A stretch of DNA of 64,000 nt from Streptomyces fagopyri (GTDB taxonomy: Bacteria > Actinomycetota > Actinomycetes > Streptomycetales > Streptomycetaceae), in the NCBI RefSeq assembly GCF_009498275.1, contig NZ_CP045643.1, forward strand, positions 3,348,001-3,412,000. Direction: 5' to 3'. The translations under genes and the position numbers were made by a program. Within the stretch, counting starts at the first letter, position 1, and the number at the start of each line of letters is the position of its first letter. A model generated the notes under the pieces. That model was not told where the DNA came from. It worked only from the letters and a program-made list of their open reading frames with translations, and did no database searches. Below, piece after piece: positions 53,635 to 63,059 of the stretch.

Positions 53635-54201
53635 TCACCCCGCCTTGGCCTCCCCGTCGCCGTAGAGCACGCGCGTCACCGTCTCGTACGTGACCCCGTG
53701 ATCGGCGAGTACCTCCGCGAGCACACCGGGCCGCACGGTCAGCGCCATCAGCAGATGCTCGTCGCCGATGTGCCGCTCCTGACGGGCGAGCGCCAGGCGA
53801 AGGGACTGCGTCAGCGTCTCCTTGGCCCCCTGGGTGAACGGCCGGCGCCCGGACCGCCGGCCGGCCCCGCCCCGCTTGCCCGCCTCCAGCGCCCCGACTC
53901 CATGGGCCTCCTCCACCCGGGAGACGATCTCCGAGACGTCGATACCGAGTCCGGACAGCGCCTCCGTCTCAGCGCGGGAGAGCCCGCCCCGTCGGCGCGT
54001 CTCGGCGAGCGCCTCTTCCACCGAGCCACGCTGTCCTGTCGCGCCGAGCGAAGCGAGCGCGAACGAACCGCGGCTGCCCTCCCGGTCCAGCAGGGCCAGG
54101 AGCATGTGCTCCTCGTCCACCGCCTCGGCCCCCGCCCGCTCGGAGTACCCGACCGCGCCCTCGACCACGGCCCGGGCATCCTTCGTGAAGCGCTCGAACA
54201 T
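53635..54201 (-). CDS. Clp N-terminal (ClpN) domain protein
   Basis: 188 residues. Two Clp N-terminal repeats: FERFTKDARAVVEGAVGYSE with DEEHMLLALLD, and FTQGAKETLTQSLRLALARQ with IGDEHLLMALT. The linker is GAGRRSGRR-like. In Clp ATPases this domain binds substrates or adaptors; here it stands alone without AAA+ modules, so it may act as an adaptor or a decoy. The ATG overlaps the stop of the HTH gene by one base (TGATG), so the pair is translationally coupled and shares the leaderless promoter upstream. Confidence 0.9.
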   Translation of the reverse strand: MFERFTKDARAVVEGAVGYSERAGAEAVDEEHMLLALLDREGSRGSFALASLGATGQRGSVEEALAETRRRGGLSRAETEALSGLGIDVSEIVSRVEEAHGVGALEAGKRGGAGRRSGRRPFTQGAKETLTQSLRLALARQERHIGDEHLLMALTVRPGVLAEVLADHGVTYETVTRVLYGDGEAKAG

Positions 54202-54410
54202 CACTGCCTCCCGTACTTCTTGTGCACGGCCTGCCTGCTCACTCCGAGTTCCGCGGCGATCTCCTGCCACGACCAGCCCTGATGGCGCGCACTGCGCACC
54301 TGCACCGCCTCCAGCTGATCCAGCAGCCTCCGCAGCGCGGAGACAGCCCGCAGCCCGATCCGCGGATCGCGGTCACCCGCACGCTCGGCGAGATCCGTTG
54401 CTTCCGTCAT
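54201..54410 (-). CDS. Small HTH protein upstream of the Clp-N gene
   Basis: 69 residues. Helical start (RIGLRAVSALRRLLDQLEAV), then a clear helix-turn-helix at the C-terminus: WSWQEIAAELGVSRQAVHKKYG. The operator-like palindromes just before its start fit autoregulation. It should bind them as a dimer. It precedes the Clp-N gene with a one-base overlap. The transcript is probably leaderless: the -10 element TAGGTT ends 6 bases before the ATG. Confidence 0.9.
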   Translation of the reverse strand: MTEATDLAERAGDRDPRIGLRAVSALRRLLDQLEAVQVRSARHQGWSWQEIAAELGVSRQAVHKKYGRQ

Positions 54411-54457
54411 GCCGTCAACCTACATTGACGAACCTCGGTCGTCAATCAAAGTTGACA
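54411..54457 (-). promoter_or_regulatory. Leaderless promoter with two identical-geometry operators
   Basis: Reading right to left: TTGACG (54445-54440), 17 bases, TAGGTT (54422-54417), then 6 bases to ATG 54410. Two palindromes of the form CGTCAA-N6-TTGACR lie at 54413-54430 and 54440-54457, 27 bases apart, covering the -10 and -35 elements. Confidence 0.75.
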
Positions 54458-54518
54458 CGCGGATGCGGAACGGCGGGCCGGGCAACTCCCGGACCCGCCG
54501 CGGCCATCACTCCCCCCG

Positions 54519-54575
54519 CACACCGGCCACACGGCCACACGGCCACACCGCCGCACCGCCGCACCGCCGGCCGGA
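54519..54575 (+). repeat. Short GC-rich microrepeats
   Basis: CCACACGG is repeated several times and then CCGCACCG three times, in the 120-base gap between the HTH operator and the oxidoreductase stop. Confidence 0.7.
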
Positions 54576-54577
54576 CC

Positions 54578-55543
54578 TCAGCCGACCGTGAGAACGATCT
54601 TCCCGAACTGATCGCCCGCCTCGATCCGCTCGAACCCCTCCCGGGCACGGTCGAGCGGCAGCACCTCGTCGATGACGGGCCGCACCCCGGTGGCGGCGCA
54701 GAAGGACAGCAGATCCTCCAGCTCGTCCTTGGTGCCCATGGTGGAGCCGACGACCTTGAGCTCCAGGAAGAAGATCCGGGTCAGCTCGGCGTGCGCGGGA
54801 CGGTCCCCGCTCGTCGCACCCGAGATCACCAGCGTGCCGCCGGGCCGCAACGACTTGATGCTGTGCGACCAAGTGGCCGCGCCCACCGTCTCGATGACCG
54901 CGTCCACACGCTGCGGCAGCCGCGCGCCGGACTCCAGCGCCTCCACGGCCCCGAGTTCGACGGCCCGCTTGCGCTTGGCCTCGTCACGGCTCGTCGCGAA
55001 GACCCGCAGTCCGGCGGCCCTGCCGAGCACGATCGCGGCGGTCGCGACACCACCGCCGGCCCCCTGCACGAGGACCGAGTCGCCCGGCCGTACCCCGGCG
55101 TTGGTGAAGAGCATGCGGTACGCCGTCAGCCACGCGGTCGGCAGGCAGGCGGCCTCCTCGAACGAGAGCTCCCTGGGCTTGGGGAGGACGTTCCACGCCG
55201 GGACCGTGACCTGCTCGGCGAAGGTTCCCTGGTAGCGCTCGGTGAGGATCGACCGGGGCTCCCGGGGGCCGACCCCGTGCCCCGTCTGCCCGACGACGGA
55301 GTGCAGGACGACCTCGTTGCCCTCCTCGTCGACGCCGGCCGCGTCGCATCCGAGGATCATCGGCAGTTTGTCCTCGGCCAGGCCCACGCCCCTGAGGGAC
55401 CAGAGGTCGTGGTGGTTCAGGGACGCGGCCCTGACGTTCACGGTCGTCCAGCCGGGCCTCTGCTCGGGGGCCGGACGCTCCCCCAACTCCAGGCCGTTCA
55501 GCGGCTGGTCACGGTCGATACGAGCGGCGTAGGCAGCGAACAT
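54578..55543 (-). CDS. Zinc-type alcohol dehydrogenase/quinone oxidoreductase family protein
   Basis: 321 residues, medium-chain dehydrogenase/reductase. GroES-like N-terminal half (NHHDLWSLRGVG, LGCDAAGV) and Rossmann half with NADP loop VQGAGGGVATAAIVLG. The catalytic-zinc ligands of classical alcohol dehydrogenases are not all present, so it is probably a zinc-independent quinone or enone reductase of the QOR type. The end GDQFGKIVLTV is typical. It follows malic enzyme on the same strand, after a terminator. ATG 55543 has a poor ribosome-binding site (CGAGGCC, 5 bases upstream). Confidence 0.88.
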   Translation of the reverse strand: MFAAYAARIDRDQPLNGLELGERPAPEQRPGWTTVNVRAASLNHHDLWSLRGVGLAEDKLPMILGCDAAGVDEEGNEVVLHSVVGQTGHGVGPREPRSILTERYQGTFAEQVTVPAWNVLPKPRELSFEEAACLPTAWLTAYRMLFTNAGVRPGDSVLVQGAGGGVATAAIVLGRAAGLRVFATSRDEAKRKRAVELGAVEALESGARLPQRVDAVIETVGAATWSHSIKSLRPGGTLVISGATSGDRPAHAELTRIFFLELKVVGSTMGTKDELEDLLSFCAATGVRPVIDEVLPLDRAREGFERIEAGDQFGKIVLTVG

Positions 55544-55684
55544 GGCCTCGACGATAGGCTCCGCCCCCGCGCCGCGGAACCACGTCCCGCTGTGACACGC
55601 GTCCCGCCCGTCTCGCGGCCCACCTCACACCCGTACGGGCTCGCCCGCGAACCAGCCGTACGGCCCAACACCCGGGCAAAGGAA

Positions 55685-55720
55685 GCGGCCCCGCCGGGGG
55701 GACAACCCCGGCGAGGCCGC
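55685..55720 (-). terminator. Terminator of malic enzyme
   Basis: 15-bp stem GCGGCCCCGCCGGGG / CCCCGGCGAGGCCGC with one mismatch and a 6-base loop, between the malic enzyme stop and the oxidoreductase gene. Confidence 0.75.
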
Positions 55721-55824
55721 ACAATCCGCTCTCGAACGACCCTGGAACGTCTGAAGCCGCCCTCGAACCACGCTCACGCGGCCCGCGAACCGTTCTCCAG
55801 CGAGTCGGTGCCCAACCGCTCACC

Positions 55825-57072
55825 TCACCGGCGCGCGACCCCTTCGGCCCGGGCCGCCGCGGCCACCGCCGCGGTCACCGCCGGTGCCACCCGCTCGTCG
55901 AACGGCGAGGGGATCACATAGTCGGCGGCGAGATCGTCCCCGACGACCGCGGCCAGCGCGTCGGCCGCCGCGATCTTCATCCCCTCCGTGATCCGGGACG
56001 CCCGCACCTGCAGCGCCCCGGCGAAGATCCCGGGGAACGCCAGCACGTTGTTGATCTGGTTCGGGAAGTCGGACCGCCCGGTGGCGACCACCGCCGCGTA
56101 CTTGTGGGCGATCTCCGGATGCACCTCCGGGTTCGGGTTGGCCATGGCGAACACGAACGCGCCCTCGGCCATGGAAGCCACCGCCGGCTCCGGAACCGTG
56201 CCGCCGGAGACGCCGATGAAGACGTCCGCGCCCGCGAGCGCCGCGTCCAGCGAGCCGGAGAGTCCCGCCTTGTTGCTGATCCCGGCGAGCTCCCGCTTGA
56301 CGTCCGTGAGGTCGTCCCGGTCGGACGACACGACGCCCTTGCGGTCCGCGACGGCCACGTCGCCGATGCCCGCCTCCAGCAGGAACTTGGCGATGGCGAT
56401 CCCGGCCGCACCCGCGCCGGAGATCACCGCGCGCAGTTCGCCCAGCGAGCGTCCGGTCAGCTTCGCGGCGTTCCGCAGGGCCGCCAGCGTCACCACGGCC
56501 GTGCCGTGCTGGTCGTCGTGGAAGACGGGGATGTCCAGCCGTTCCTGGAGCTTCCGCTCGATCTCGAAGCACCGGGGCGCCGAGATGTCCTCCAGGTTGA
56601 CGCCGCCGAAGGACGGCGCGAGACGGGCCACGGTCTCGACGATCTCGTCGACGCCCGTGCAGTCCAGCGCGATCGGCACGGCGTCCACGCCGCCGAACTG
56701 CTTGAACAGGATCGCCTTGCCCTCCATCACGGGGAGCGAGGCCTCCGGACCGATGTCGCCGAGGCCGAGCACGGCCGTGCCGTCGGTCACCACGGCGACC
56801 ACGTTCGACTTCCACGTGTAGTCGTTGACGAGGTCGGGCTGTTCGGCGATGGCGCTGCACACCTTCGCGACGCCGGGTGTGTACGCCAGGGACAGGTCGT
56901 CCTTGTCACGCACGGGCACGGTGGCCTGCACGGCCATCTTCCCGCCACGGTGCAGGGCGAACGCCGGGTCGAAGGCCCGCGAGTCCACGGAGCCGTCGGA
57001 ATTCACCGGCTCCACGTCGCCTTCGGAACCCGTACTGCTGTCGCTGCGAGGATTGACGATCTCCGCTGCCAC
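55825..57072 (-). CDS. NAD(P)-dependent malic enzyme
   Basis: 415 residues, malic enzyme of the bacterial short form. LAYTPGVAKVCSAIAE (Tyr catalytic region), VTDGTAVLGLGDIGPEA, the metal site in FHDDQHGTA, and the NAD(P) fold ISGAGAAGIAIAKFLLEAG are all present. It decarboxylates malate to pyruvate, producing NAD(P)H, feeding lipid or other synthesis. The start is GTG 57072 with AAGGGG 9 bases upstream. Whether it uses NAD or NADP cannot be told with certainty. Confidence 0.93.
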   Translation of the reverse strand: MAAEIVNPRSDSSTGSEGDVEPVNSDGSVDSRAFDPAFALHRGGKMAVQATVPVRDKDDLSLAYTPGVAKVCSAIAEQPDLVNDYTWKSNVVAVVTDGTAVLGLGDIGPEASLPVMEGKAILFKQFGGVDAVPIALDCTGVDEIVETVARLAPSFGGVNLEDISAPRCFEIERKLQERLDIPVFHDDQHGTAVVTLAALRNAAKLTGRSLGELRAVISGAGAAGIAIAKFLLEAGIGDVAVADRKGVVSSDRDDLTDVKRELAGISNKAGLSGSLDAALAGADVFIGVSGGTVPEPAVASMAEGAFVFAMANPNPEVHPEIAHKYAAVVATGRSDFPNQINNVLAFPGIFAGALQVRASRITEGMKIAAADALAAVVGDDLAADYVIPSPFDERVAPAVTAAVAAAARAEGVARR

Positions 57073-57613
57073 TTTGTTTTACCCCTTAAGTCTTCATTGA
57101 TTGAGGGTGACCACTCCTGGTTGAGGGGTGGGCGGGCACCGCGTATGCCCTGCCGCCGTGGTTGCGTACGGGCGGATACGCGACGGGCGCGCCGCACACG
57201 CGCCCTGAGCCCCGGATGAGGGGTGTAAAGAACCTTCTTACCGGACGGACTGCGCCGAGGACGAGCCCATCAGGCGAAGCTCACACGCCGGTGACATGAC
57301 TCATACCCGAATATGTGGACAAGTCCAGGATTTGACGCAAAGTCGTCGCAAGCGCGCCGGAGCGGCGGCCCGCATCCTGACCTGCGCCGAAGATCTTCCG
57401 GTCGGAAGGGGGGATTCCCGCACAGGATCCGGCACGACCGGGGCACCCAGTGTTGGTCCGGGGGTCACCCGTTATCCGATTTTGACATAGCGGGTCCCCT
57501 GAAGGGCGCAATCCGAATGGCAAGATGCCGTCATCACACGAGGTCGCGACACCCGATGGTGTGTGTTCTCGTCGACCCATCGGCAACTCCCTCATCCGCC
57601 GGAGGAACCCACC
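57073..57613. other. Divergent promoter region (malic enzyme / ABC importer)
   Basis: 540 bases without a gene. TTGACA at 57482-57487 is a good -35 for the importer operon, although no convincing -10 follows. TTGACG at 57332-57337 within an imperfect palindrome (TTGACGCAAAGTCGTCGCAA) could be a regulator site or another -35. The right end has GGAGG before the binding-protein ATG. Confidence 0.45.
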
Positions 57614-58573
57614 ATGACCGCACGCTCCACCCGTCGTACGACCGTCACGCGCTCCCGGATAGCTGCGGTCGGCGCGATCGCGGTCGCCGGGGCCCTGGTA
57701 CTCACCGGCTGCGGTGACCAGACCAAGGACAAGGGCAGCGGCTCGGACAGCGCCAGCACCAGCTCGGCGCCGCTGGCCGACAAGCTCCCCAAGGCCATCA
57801 GGGACGCGGGAGTCATCAAGGTCGGCTCGGACATCGCGTACGCGCCGGTCGAGTTCAACGACAGCTCCGGCAAGACCGTCGGTATCGACCCCGACCTGGC
57901 CGACGCCCTGGGCAAGCAGCTCGGAGTGAAGTTCGAGTTCCAGAACGGGACCTTCGACACTCTGATCACCGGTCTGCGCTCGAAGCGGTACGACCTCGCG
58001 ATGTCCGCCATGACGGACACCAAGGACCGCCAGAACGGTATCGACTCCGACACGGGCAAGAAGGTCGGCGAGGGCGTCGACTTCGTCGACTACTTCACCG
58101 CCGGTGTCTCGATCTACACGCCCAAGGGCAAGACCCAGAACATCAAGACCTGGGCCGACCTCTGCGGCAAGAAGATCGCGGTGCAGCGCGCCACGGTCTC
58201 CGAGGACCTCGCCAAGTCCGAGAGCAAGAAGTGCACGGGCGGCAAGAAGATCGCCATCGAGGCCTACGACAACGACCAGCAGGCCCAGACCCGGCTGCGC
58301 GCCGGTGGCGCCGACGCCGGTTCCTCGGACTTCCCGGTCGCCGCGTACGCGACGAAGACCTCGGGCGGCGGCAAGGACTTCGAGATCGTCGGCGAGCAGG
58401 TCGAGGCGGCGCCGTACGGCATCGCGGTCGCCAAGTCCAACACCCAGCTGCGCGACGCCATCAAGGCCGCGCTCGACGCCGTCATCAAGAACGGCGAGTA
58501 CGACAAGGTCATAGCGAAGTGGGGCGTCGAGGCCGGCGCCGTCAAGACGGCCACGGTCAACGGAGGAAAGTGA
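57614..58573 (+). CDS. Amino-acid (glutamate-type) ABC transporter substrate-binding lipoprotein
   Basis: 319 residues. Signal peptide with lipobox LTGC (Cys about 33), Ser/Asp-rich spacer, then a type II periplasmic-binding fold: IKVGSDIAYAPVEF, KTVGIDPDLADALGK, RYDLAMSAMTDTKDRQ and EQVEAAPYGIAVAKSN. The fold and the ligand residues fit polar amino acids such as glutamate or glutamine. It is the first gene of a three-gene importer (binding protein, permease, ATPase). The ATG follows GGAGG by 7 bases. Confidence 0.92.
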   Translation: MTARSTRRTTVTRSRIAAVGAIAVAGALVLTGCGDQTKDKGSGSDSASTSSAPLADKLPKAIRDAGVIKVGSDIAYAPVEFNDSSGKTVGIDPDLADALGKQLGVKFEFQNGTFDTLITGLRSKRYDLAMSAMTDTKDRQNGIDSDTGKKVGEGVDFVDYFTAGVSIYTPKGKTQNIKTWADLCGKKIAVQRATVSEDLAKSESKKCTGGKKIAIEAYDNDQQAQTRLRAGGADAGSSDFPVAAYATKTSGGGKDFEIVGEQVEAAPYGIAVAKSNTQLRDAIKAALDAVIKNGEYDKVIAKWGVEAGAVKTATVNGGK

Positions 58574-58611
58574 CCGCGGGCGCGAGCGGGCACTGAAAGG
58601 CAAGAACACCC

Positions 58612-59546
58612 GTGACTGTTGACATCGACAAGACGGCAGGGCCGGAGGACACTCCTCCGGCCGGGCCGGAGGCCATCAAGGCCGTTCCCGTCCGGCACTA
58701 CGGACGCTATCTCTCCGCCGTCGTCGCGATCGCGATCCTCGTCGCGATCATCTACGCGTTCGGCCAGGGCAAGATCAACTGGAACGCCGTACCCGACTAC
58801 TTCTTCGACCACCGCATCATCAAGGGCGTCGGCCAGACGCTGCTGCTGACGGTGCTCTCGATGGCGATCGGCATCCTCGGCGGCGTCCTGCTCGCGGTGA
58901 TGCGCCTGTCGAAGAACCCCGTGACCTCGTCCATCGCGTGGTTCTACATCTGGTTCTTCCGCGGCACCCCGGTCCTCGTCCAGCTGTTCGTCTGGTTCAA
59001 CCTGGGTCTGGTCTTCGAGTACATCAACCTCGGGCCGATCTACAAGGACTACTGGTCGAGCTTCATGACGCCGTTCCTGACGGCGCTGCTGGGCCTGGGC
59101 CTGAACGAGGCCGCGTACATGGCCGAGATCTGCCGTGCCGGTCTGCTCTCGGTCGACGAGGGACAGACCGAGGCCTCGCACGCGCTGGGCATGAGCCACG
59201 GCAAGACGCTGCGGCGGATCATCATCCCGCAGGCGATGCGCGTGATCGTGCCGCCCACGGGCAACGAGGTCATCAACATGCTCAAGACGACCTCCCTCGT
59301 GTCGGCGGTGCAGTACTACGAGCTCCTGCGCTACGCCCAGGACATCGGACAGACCTCCGGCGCCCCGGTGGAGATGCTGTTCCTGGCCGCCGCCTGGTAC
59401 CTGATCATGACCTCGGTCCTGAGCGTGGGCCAGTACTACGTCGAGCGGTACTACGCCCGCGGTTCCAGCCGTCAGCTGCCGCCGACCCCGCTGCAGAAGA
59501 TCAAGGCCAATCTGACGTCCCTGTCGAGCCGGAAGGGGGCGACGGC

Positions 59547-59550
<4 letters not shown>
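58612..59550 (+). CDS. Amino-acid ABC transporter permease
   Basis: 312 residues. N-terminal cytoplasmic tail, about five or six membrane helices, and the EAA loop [22 protein letters not shown] that touches the ATPase. This is the polar-amino-acid permease type (HisMQ/GlnP family). GTG start with GAAAGG about 12 bases upstream. Only one permease gene is present, so it probably works as a homodimer. The last four codons overlap the ATPase gene (ATGA). Confidence 0.93.
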
Positions 59551-60344
<794 letters not shown>

Positions 60345-60359
60345 GGATTCCCACGGCCT

Positions 60360-60392
60360 GATGCCGCCCGCCCGCGAGGGGTGGGCGGCATC
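60360..60392 (+). terminator. Terminator of the ABC operon
   Basis: Stem GATGCCGCCCGCCC / GGGTGGGCGGCATC of 14 pairs, with one G-U, around a 5-base loop. It could also serve the convergent methyltransferase gene. Confidence 0.7.
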
Positions 60393-60479
60393 CGCCGTTC
60401 CGGACCGCTACAGGTTCCGCCAGGGGCCGCGCGGCGCGAGGCCACCCTCGGTGCTGGGCGACGGCGGCGGTCCTCCGGA

Positions 60480-61268
60480 CTACCTGATCCCCAGCACCAG
60501 CGCGTCGGACGGCGAGCGCCACACCGCTCGCGCCTCCGCGAAGCCCTTCTCGCGCAGCACGCGCGCGTGCCAGTCGGCGGACGGGGTGTCGCCGTCGGCG
60601 TGCTCGCCGTAGATCTCGAAGCGGCGGGCGGTCGGGGCGGCGAGGACCGGGTCCTGCGCGGCCAGTTCCCACCACGCGGCCCAGTCGAGGACGCCGCCCT
60701 CCTTGGCCCGGTCCATCCGGGCGTGCCGCTGGGCGCGGTCGGCCGCGTTGATCAGGGGGGTGGACTCGTCGATCATGTGGTCGGCGTTCATGAAGACACC
60801 GCCGGCCCGGACGATCCCCGCGATCCGGCCGTAGAGGGCCGCGAGGGGGTCGCTGTGCAGCCAGTGCAGGGCCGTGGCCGTCAGTACGGCGTCGTAGGAC
60901 TCGTACGGCAGCCGGGCCGTCCAGTGCGGGTCCTTGAGGTCGGCCGTGACGAAGGAGACCCGGTCGTCGCCCGCGAAGGTGCCCTCGGCGATGGTGAGCA
61001 GCGCGGGGTCGAGGTCGACGCCGGTGCTGGTGGCGTGCGGGAGCCGGGTGAGCAGCCGGGCGGTGATCGTGCCGGTGCCGCAGGCCAGGTCGAGGACGCG
61101 CGGCGCGGGGCCGACCAGGGCCTCGACCATGTCGAGCATCACCCGGAAGCGCTCCTCGCGGTCCGGCATGTACCACTCCTGCTGCCGGTCCCAGCTGTCC
61201 TGCCAGGCCTGCCAGTCGGTCCCGGTGCCCTGCGTCCCGGTGTGGCCGATTCCGGTGCCGACGGTCAT
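60480..61268 (-). CDS. SAM-dependent methyltransferase
   Basis: 262 residues. SAM-binding motif I is VLDLACGTGTITARLL, motif II is ATSTGVDLDPALLTIA, and post-motif VTADLKDPHWTARLPYESYDAVLTATALHW. Class I Rossmann methyltransferase, cytoplasmic, with no membrane segment. ATG 61268 has GAGGGGG 6 bases upstream. Substrate unknown; small-molecule methyltransferases are the closest pattern (e.g. WWELAAQDPVLAAPTARRFE). Confidence 0.88.
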   Translation of the reverse strand: MTVGTGIGHTGTQGTGTDWQAWQDSWDRQQEWYMPDREERFRVMLDMVEALVGPAPRVLDLACGTGTITARLLTRLPHATSTGVDLDPALLTIAEGTFAGDDRVSFVTADLKDPHWTARLPYESYDAVLTATALHWLHSDPLAALYGRIAGIVRAGGVFMNADHMIDESTPLINAADRAQRHARMDRAKEGGVLDWAAWWELAAQDPVLAAPTARRFEIYGEHADGDTPSADWHARVLREKGFAEARAVWRSPSDALVLGIR

Positions 61269-61368
61269 GGAAGCCCCCTCTTCACTCACCCGCGTAATAC
61301 CCTGGAAGCGCAATCAGCCGTTACCTGACCGCACGCATGACGATAGAGCGCCTCCGTAAGGACTACAA

Positions 61369-61998
61369 GTGGAACTGGCCTATTACTCGGACTACGCGGT
61401 TCGTCTCGTCAACAGCGAGGAGCCGGCCCGGGGCAAGGACGCGCTCACCTCGGTGGAGGCCGTCCGCGACCTCTTCGCGGGCAACGCCTCGGCGGCGCGC
61501 CGTGCCACGGACGCCGACGTGACGCGCTTCCGTTCGGTCCGCGCGAGGCTGCGCGCCGTGTTCGAGGCGGCGGACGGCGGAGACGAGACCCTCGCGGTCG
61601 ACCTGCTGAACTCGCTGCTCCTGGAGTTCCCCGTCAGCCCGCAGATCTCCGGGCACGACTTCCGGGACGACGACGGACGCCCGCTGTGGCACATGCACCT
61701 CGCGGACCACCCGTCGAACGTGACGGCGGGTTACGCGGCGATCGCCGCCATGGGGCTCGCCTTCCACCTCACCTCGTACGGTGTGGACCGGCTGGGCCTG
61801 TGCGAGGCCGCGCCGTGCCGCAACGCCTATCTGGACACGTCGACGAACCGCTCCCGGCGCTACTGCTCGGACCGCTGCGCGACCCGGGCCAACGTGGCCG
61901 CCTACCGGGCCCGCAAGCGCCTGGAGGCGGACCGGTCGGAGAGTACGGGCCTGACGGCCGACAGCGCCCAGCGGACCAGCGTGAACGGCGAACGCTGA
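61369..61998 (+). CDS. CGNR zinc-finger protein (ABATE domain)
   Basis: 209 residues. N-terminal ABATE-like domain (DYAVRLVNSEEPARGKD and on) and a C-terminal zinc-finger CEAAPCRNAYLDTSTNRSRRYCS-type motif of the CGNR family (here C-x4-C-R-N and Y-C-S-D-R-C), followed by a basic helix. CGNR proteins are thought to bind DNA and act as regulators. The GTG start has AAGGA 6 bases upstream. Its last 97 bases overlap the end of sodX on the other strand. Confidence 0.9.
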   Translation: MELAYYSDYAVRLVNSEEPARGKDALTSVEAVRDLFAGNASAARRATDADVTRFRSVRARLRAVFEAADGGDETLAVDLLNSLLLEFPVSPQISGHDFRDDDGRPLWHMHLADHPSNVTAGYAAIAAMGLAFHLTSYGVDRLGLCEAAPCRNAYLDTSTNRSRRYCSDRCATRANVAAYRARKRLEADRSESTGLTADSAQRTSVNGER

Positions 61999-62336
61999 CC
62001 GTCCTTGAGGGGCCGGTACCGGAACCGCACCTTCCCGAGGACGAGTTCCTCGGGCACCGTGCCGTAGTCGGTGCTGTCCCCGCCGGCGAAGGCGTTGTCA
62101 CCCAGCACCCACCAGCCGGCCTCCCGCCGCTGGGCCACCCGCTTCACCACGAGCAGGTCCTGCTGGAACGGATGACGCAGAACGACCACGTCACCGGGCC
62201 CGACCCGGGCCCCGTACTGCACGACGAGCCGATCCCCGTGCTGGAGCGTGGGCACCATCGAGGGTCCCCGCACCTCGGCCGCCCCGAACGGCAGTACGGC
62301 CCTTCCACGTTCGCTCTCCTGCGACAGCTCCGGCAT
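61902..62336 (-). CDS. sodX: Nickel-SOD maturation signal peptidase SodX
   Basis: 144 residues, S26 (signal peptidase I-like) fold without a membrane anchor. Catalytic Ser in RGPSMVPTLQHGD, Lys in LLVVKRVAQRR, then GDNAFAGGDST near residue 75. The divergent partner sodN needs its N-terminal peptide removed so that His1 and Cys2 can bind nickel; SodX is the known peptidase. The ATG at 62336 follows GGGGAGG by 8 bases. Its 3' end overlaps the convergent CGNR gene by 97 bases. Confidence 0.92.
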   Translation of the reverse strand: MPELSQESERGRAVLPFGAAEVRGPSMVPTLQHGDRLVVQYGARVGPGDVVVLRHPFQQDLLVVKRVAQRREAGWWVLGDNAFAGGDSTDYGTVPEELVLGKVRFRYRPLKDGQRSPFTLVRWALSAVRPVLSDRSASRRLRAR

Positions 62337-62480
62337 CACCGGCACCTCCCCGCTCCATCCTCCACCAGTCCCAGTGTCGCCCCGGACTTTTGTCCTAAGC
62401 CCATGGGGGCACTCGCGAAAAGACGTCCCCCACGGAGTAATGTCCCACCTGAGAAGACGATCACGAGGAAGGACAGCTCC

Positions 62481-62876
62481 ATGCTCTCCCGCCTGTTTGC
62501 CCCCAAGGTGAAGGTCAGCGCGCACTGTGACCTGCCCTGCGGCGTGTACGACCCTGCCCAGGCCCGCATCGAGGCGGAGTCGGTGAAGGCCGTCCAGGAA
62601 AAGATGGCCGGTAACGACGACCCGCACTTCCAGGCCCGCGCCACCGTCATCAAGGAGCAGCGCGCCGAACTCGCCAAGCACCACGTCTCGGTGCTCTGGA
62701 GCGACTACTTCAAGCCCCCGCACTTCGAGAAGTACCCCGAGCTGCACCAGCTGGTGAACGACGCCCTGAAGGCCCTCTCGGCCGCCAAGGCGTCCACCGA
62801 CCCGGCGACGGGCCAGAAGGCGCTGGACTACATCGCCCAGATCGACAAGATCTTCTGGGAGACCAAGAAGGCCTGA
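62481..62876 (+). CDS. sodN: Superoxide dismutase, Ni-type
   Basis: 131 residues. Leader MLSRLFAPKVKVSA (14 residues) is followed by the nickel hook HCDLPCGVYDP, in which His1, Cys2 and Cys6 bind nickel after cleavage. The remainder is the four-helix bundle of NiSOD (e.g. FKPPHFEKYPELHQL, QIDKIFWETKK). It removes superoxide in the cytoplasm as a hexamer. Divergent from sodX, with 144 bases between them. The ATG follows GGAAGGA. In streptomycetes, nickel controls sodN through Nur and an sRNA from the sodF transcript; no Nur box is recognised here. Confidence 0.97.
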   Translation: MLSRLFAPKVKVSAHCDLPCGVYDPAQARIEAESVKAVQEKMAGNDDPHFQARATVIKEQRAELAKHHVSVLWSDYFKPPHFEKYPELHQLVNDALKALSAAKASTDPATGQKALDYIAQIDKIFWETKKA

Positions 62877-62933
62877 TCCGGGCCGCGTTCGCCATGACCG
62901 GCGGGCGGTGCACCCTCGCAGGTCGACGGGCGT

Positions 62934-62975
62934 CCCGAAGGGGCCCGGCCGGAATTCCGGCCGGGCCCCTTCGGG
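62934..62975 (+). terminator. Terminator between sodN and the P450 gene
   Basis: 19-bp perfect palindromic stem around an AATT loop (62953-62956), 57 bases after sodN. The P450 gene converges on it from the right, so it may serve both. Confidence 0.88.
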
Positions 62976-63059
62976 TGTGCGGGTCACGTCGTGCCCAAAC
63001 GCCGGGTCACGCCCGACGGGAATCGCCGGGAACGGACCCGGAGATCCGGTGACGTCGCG

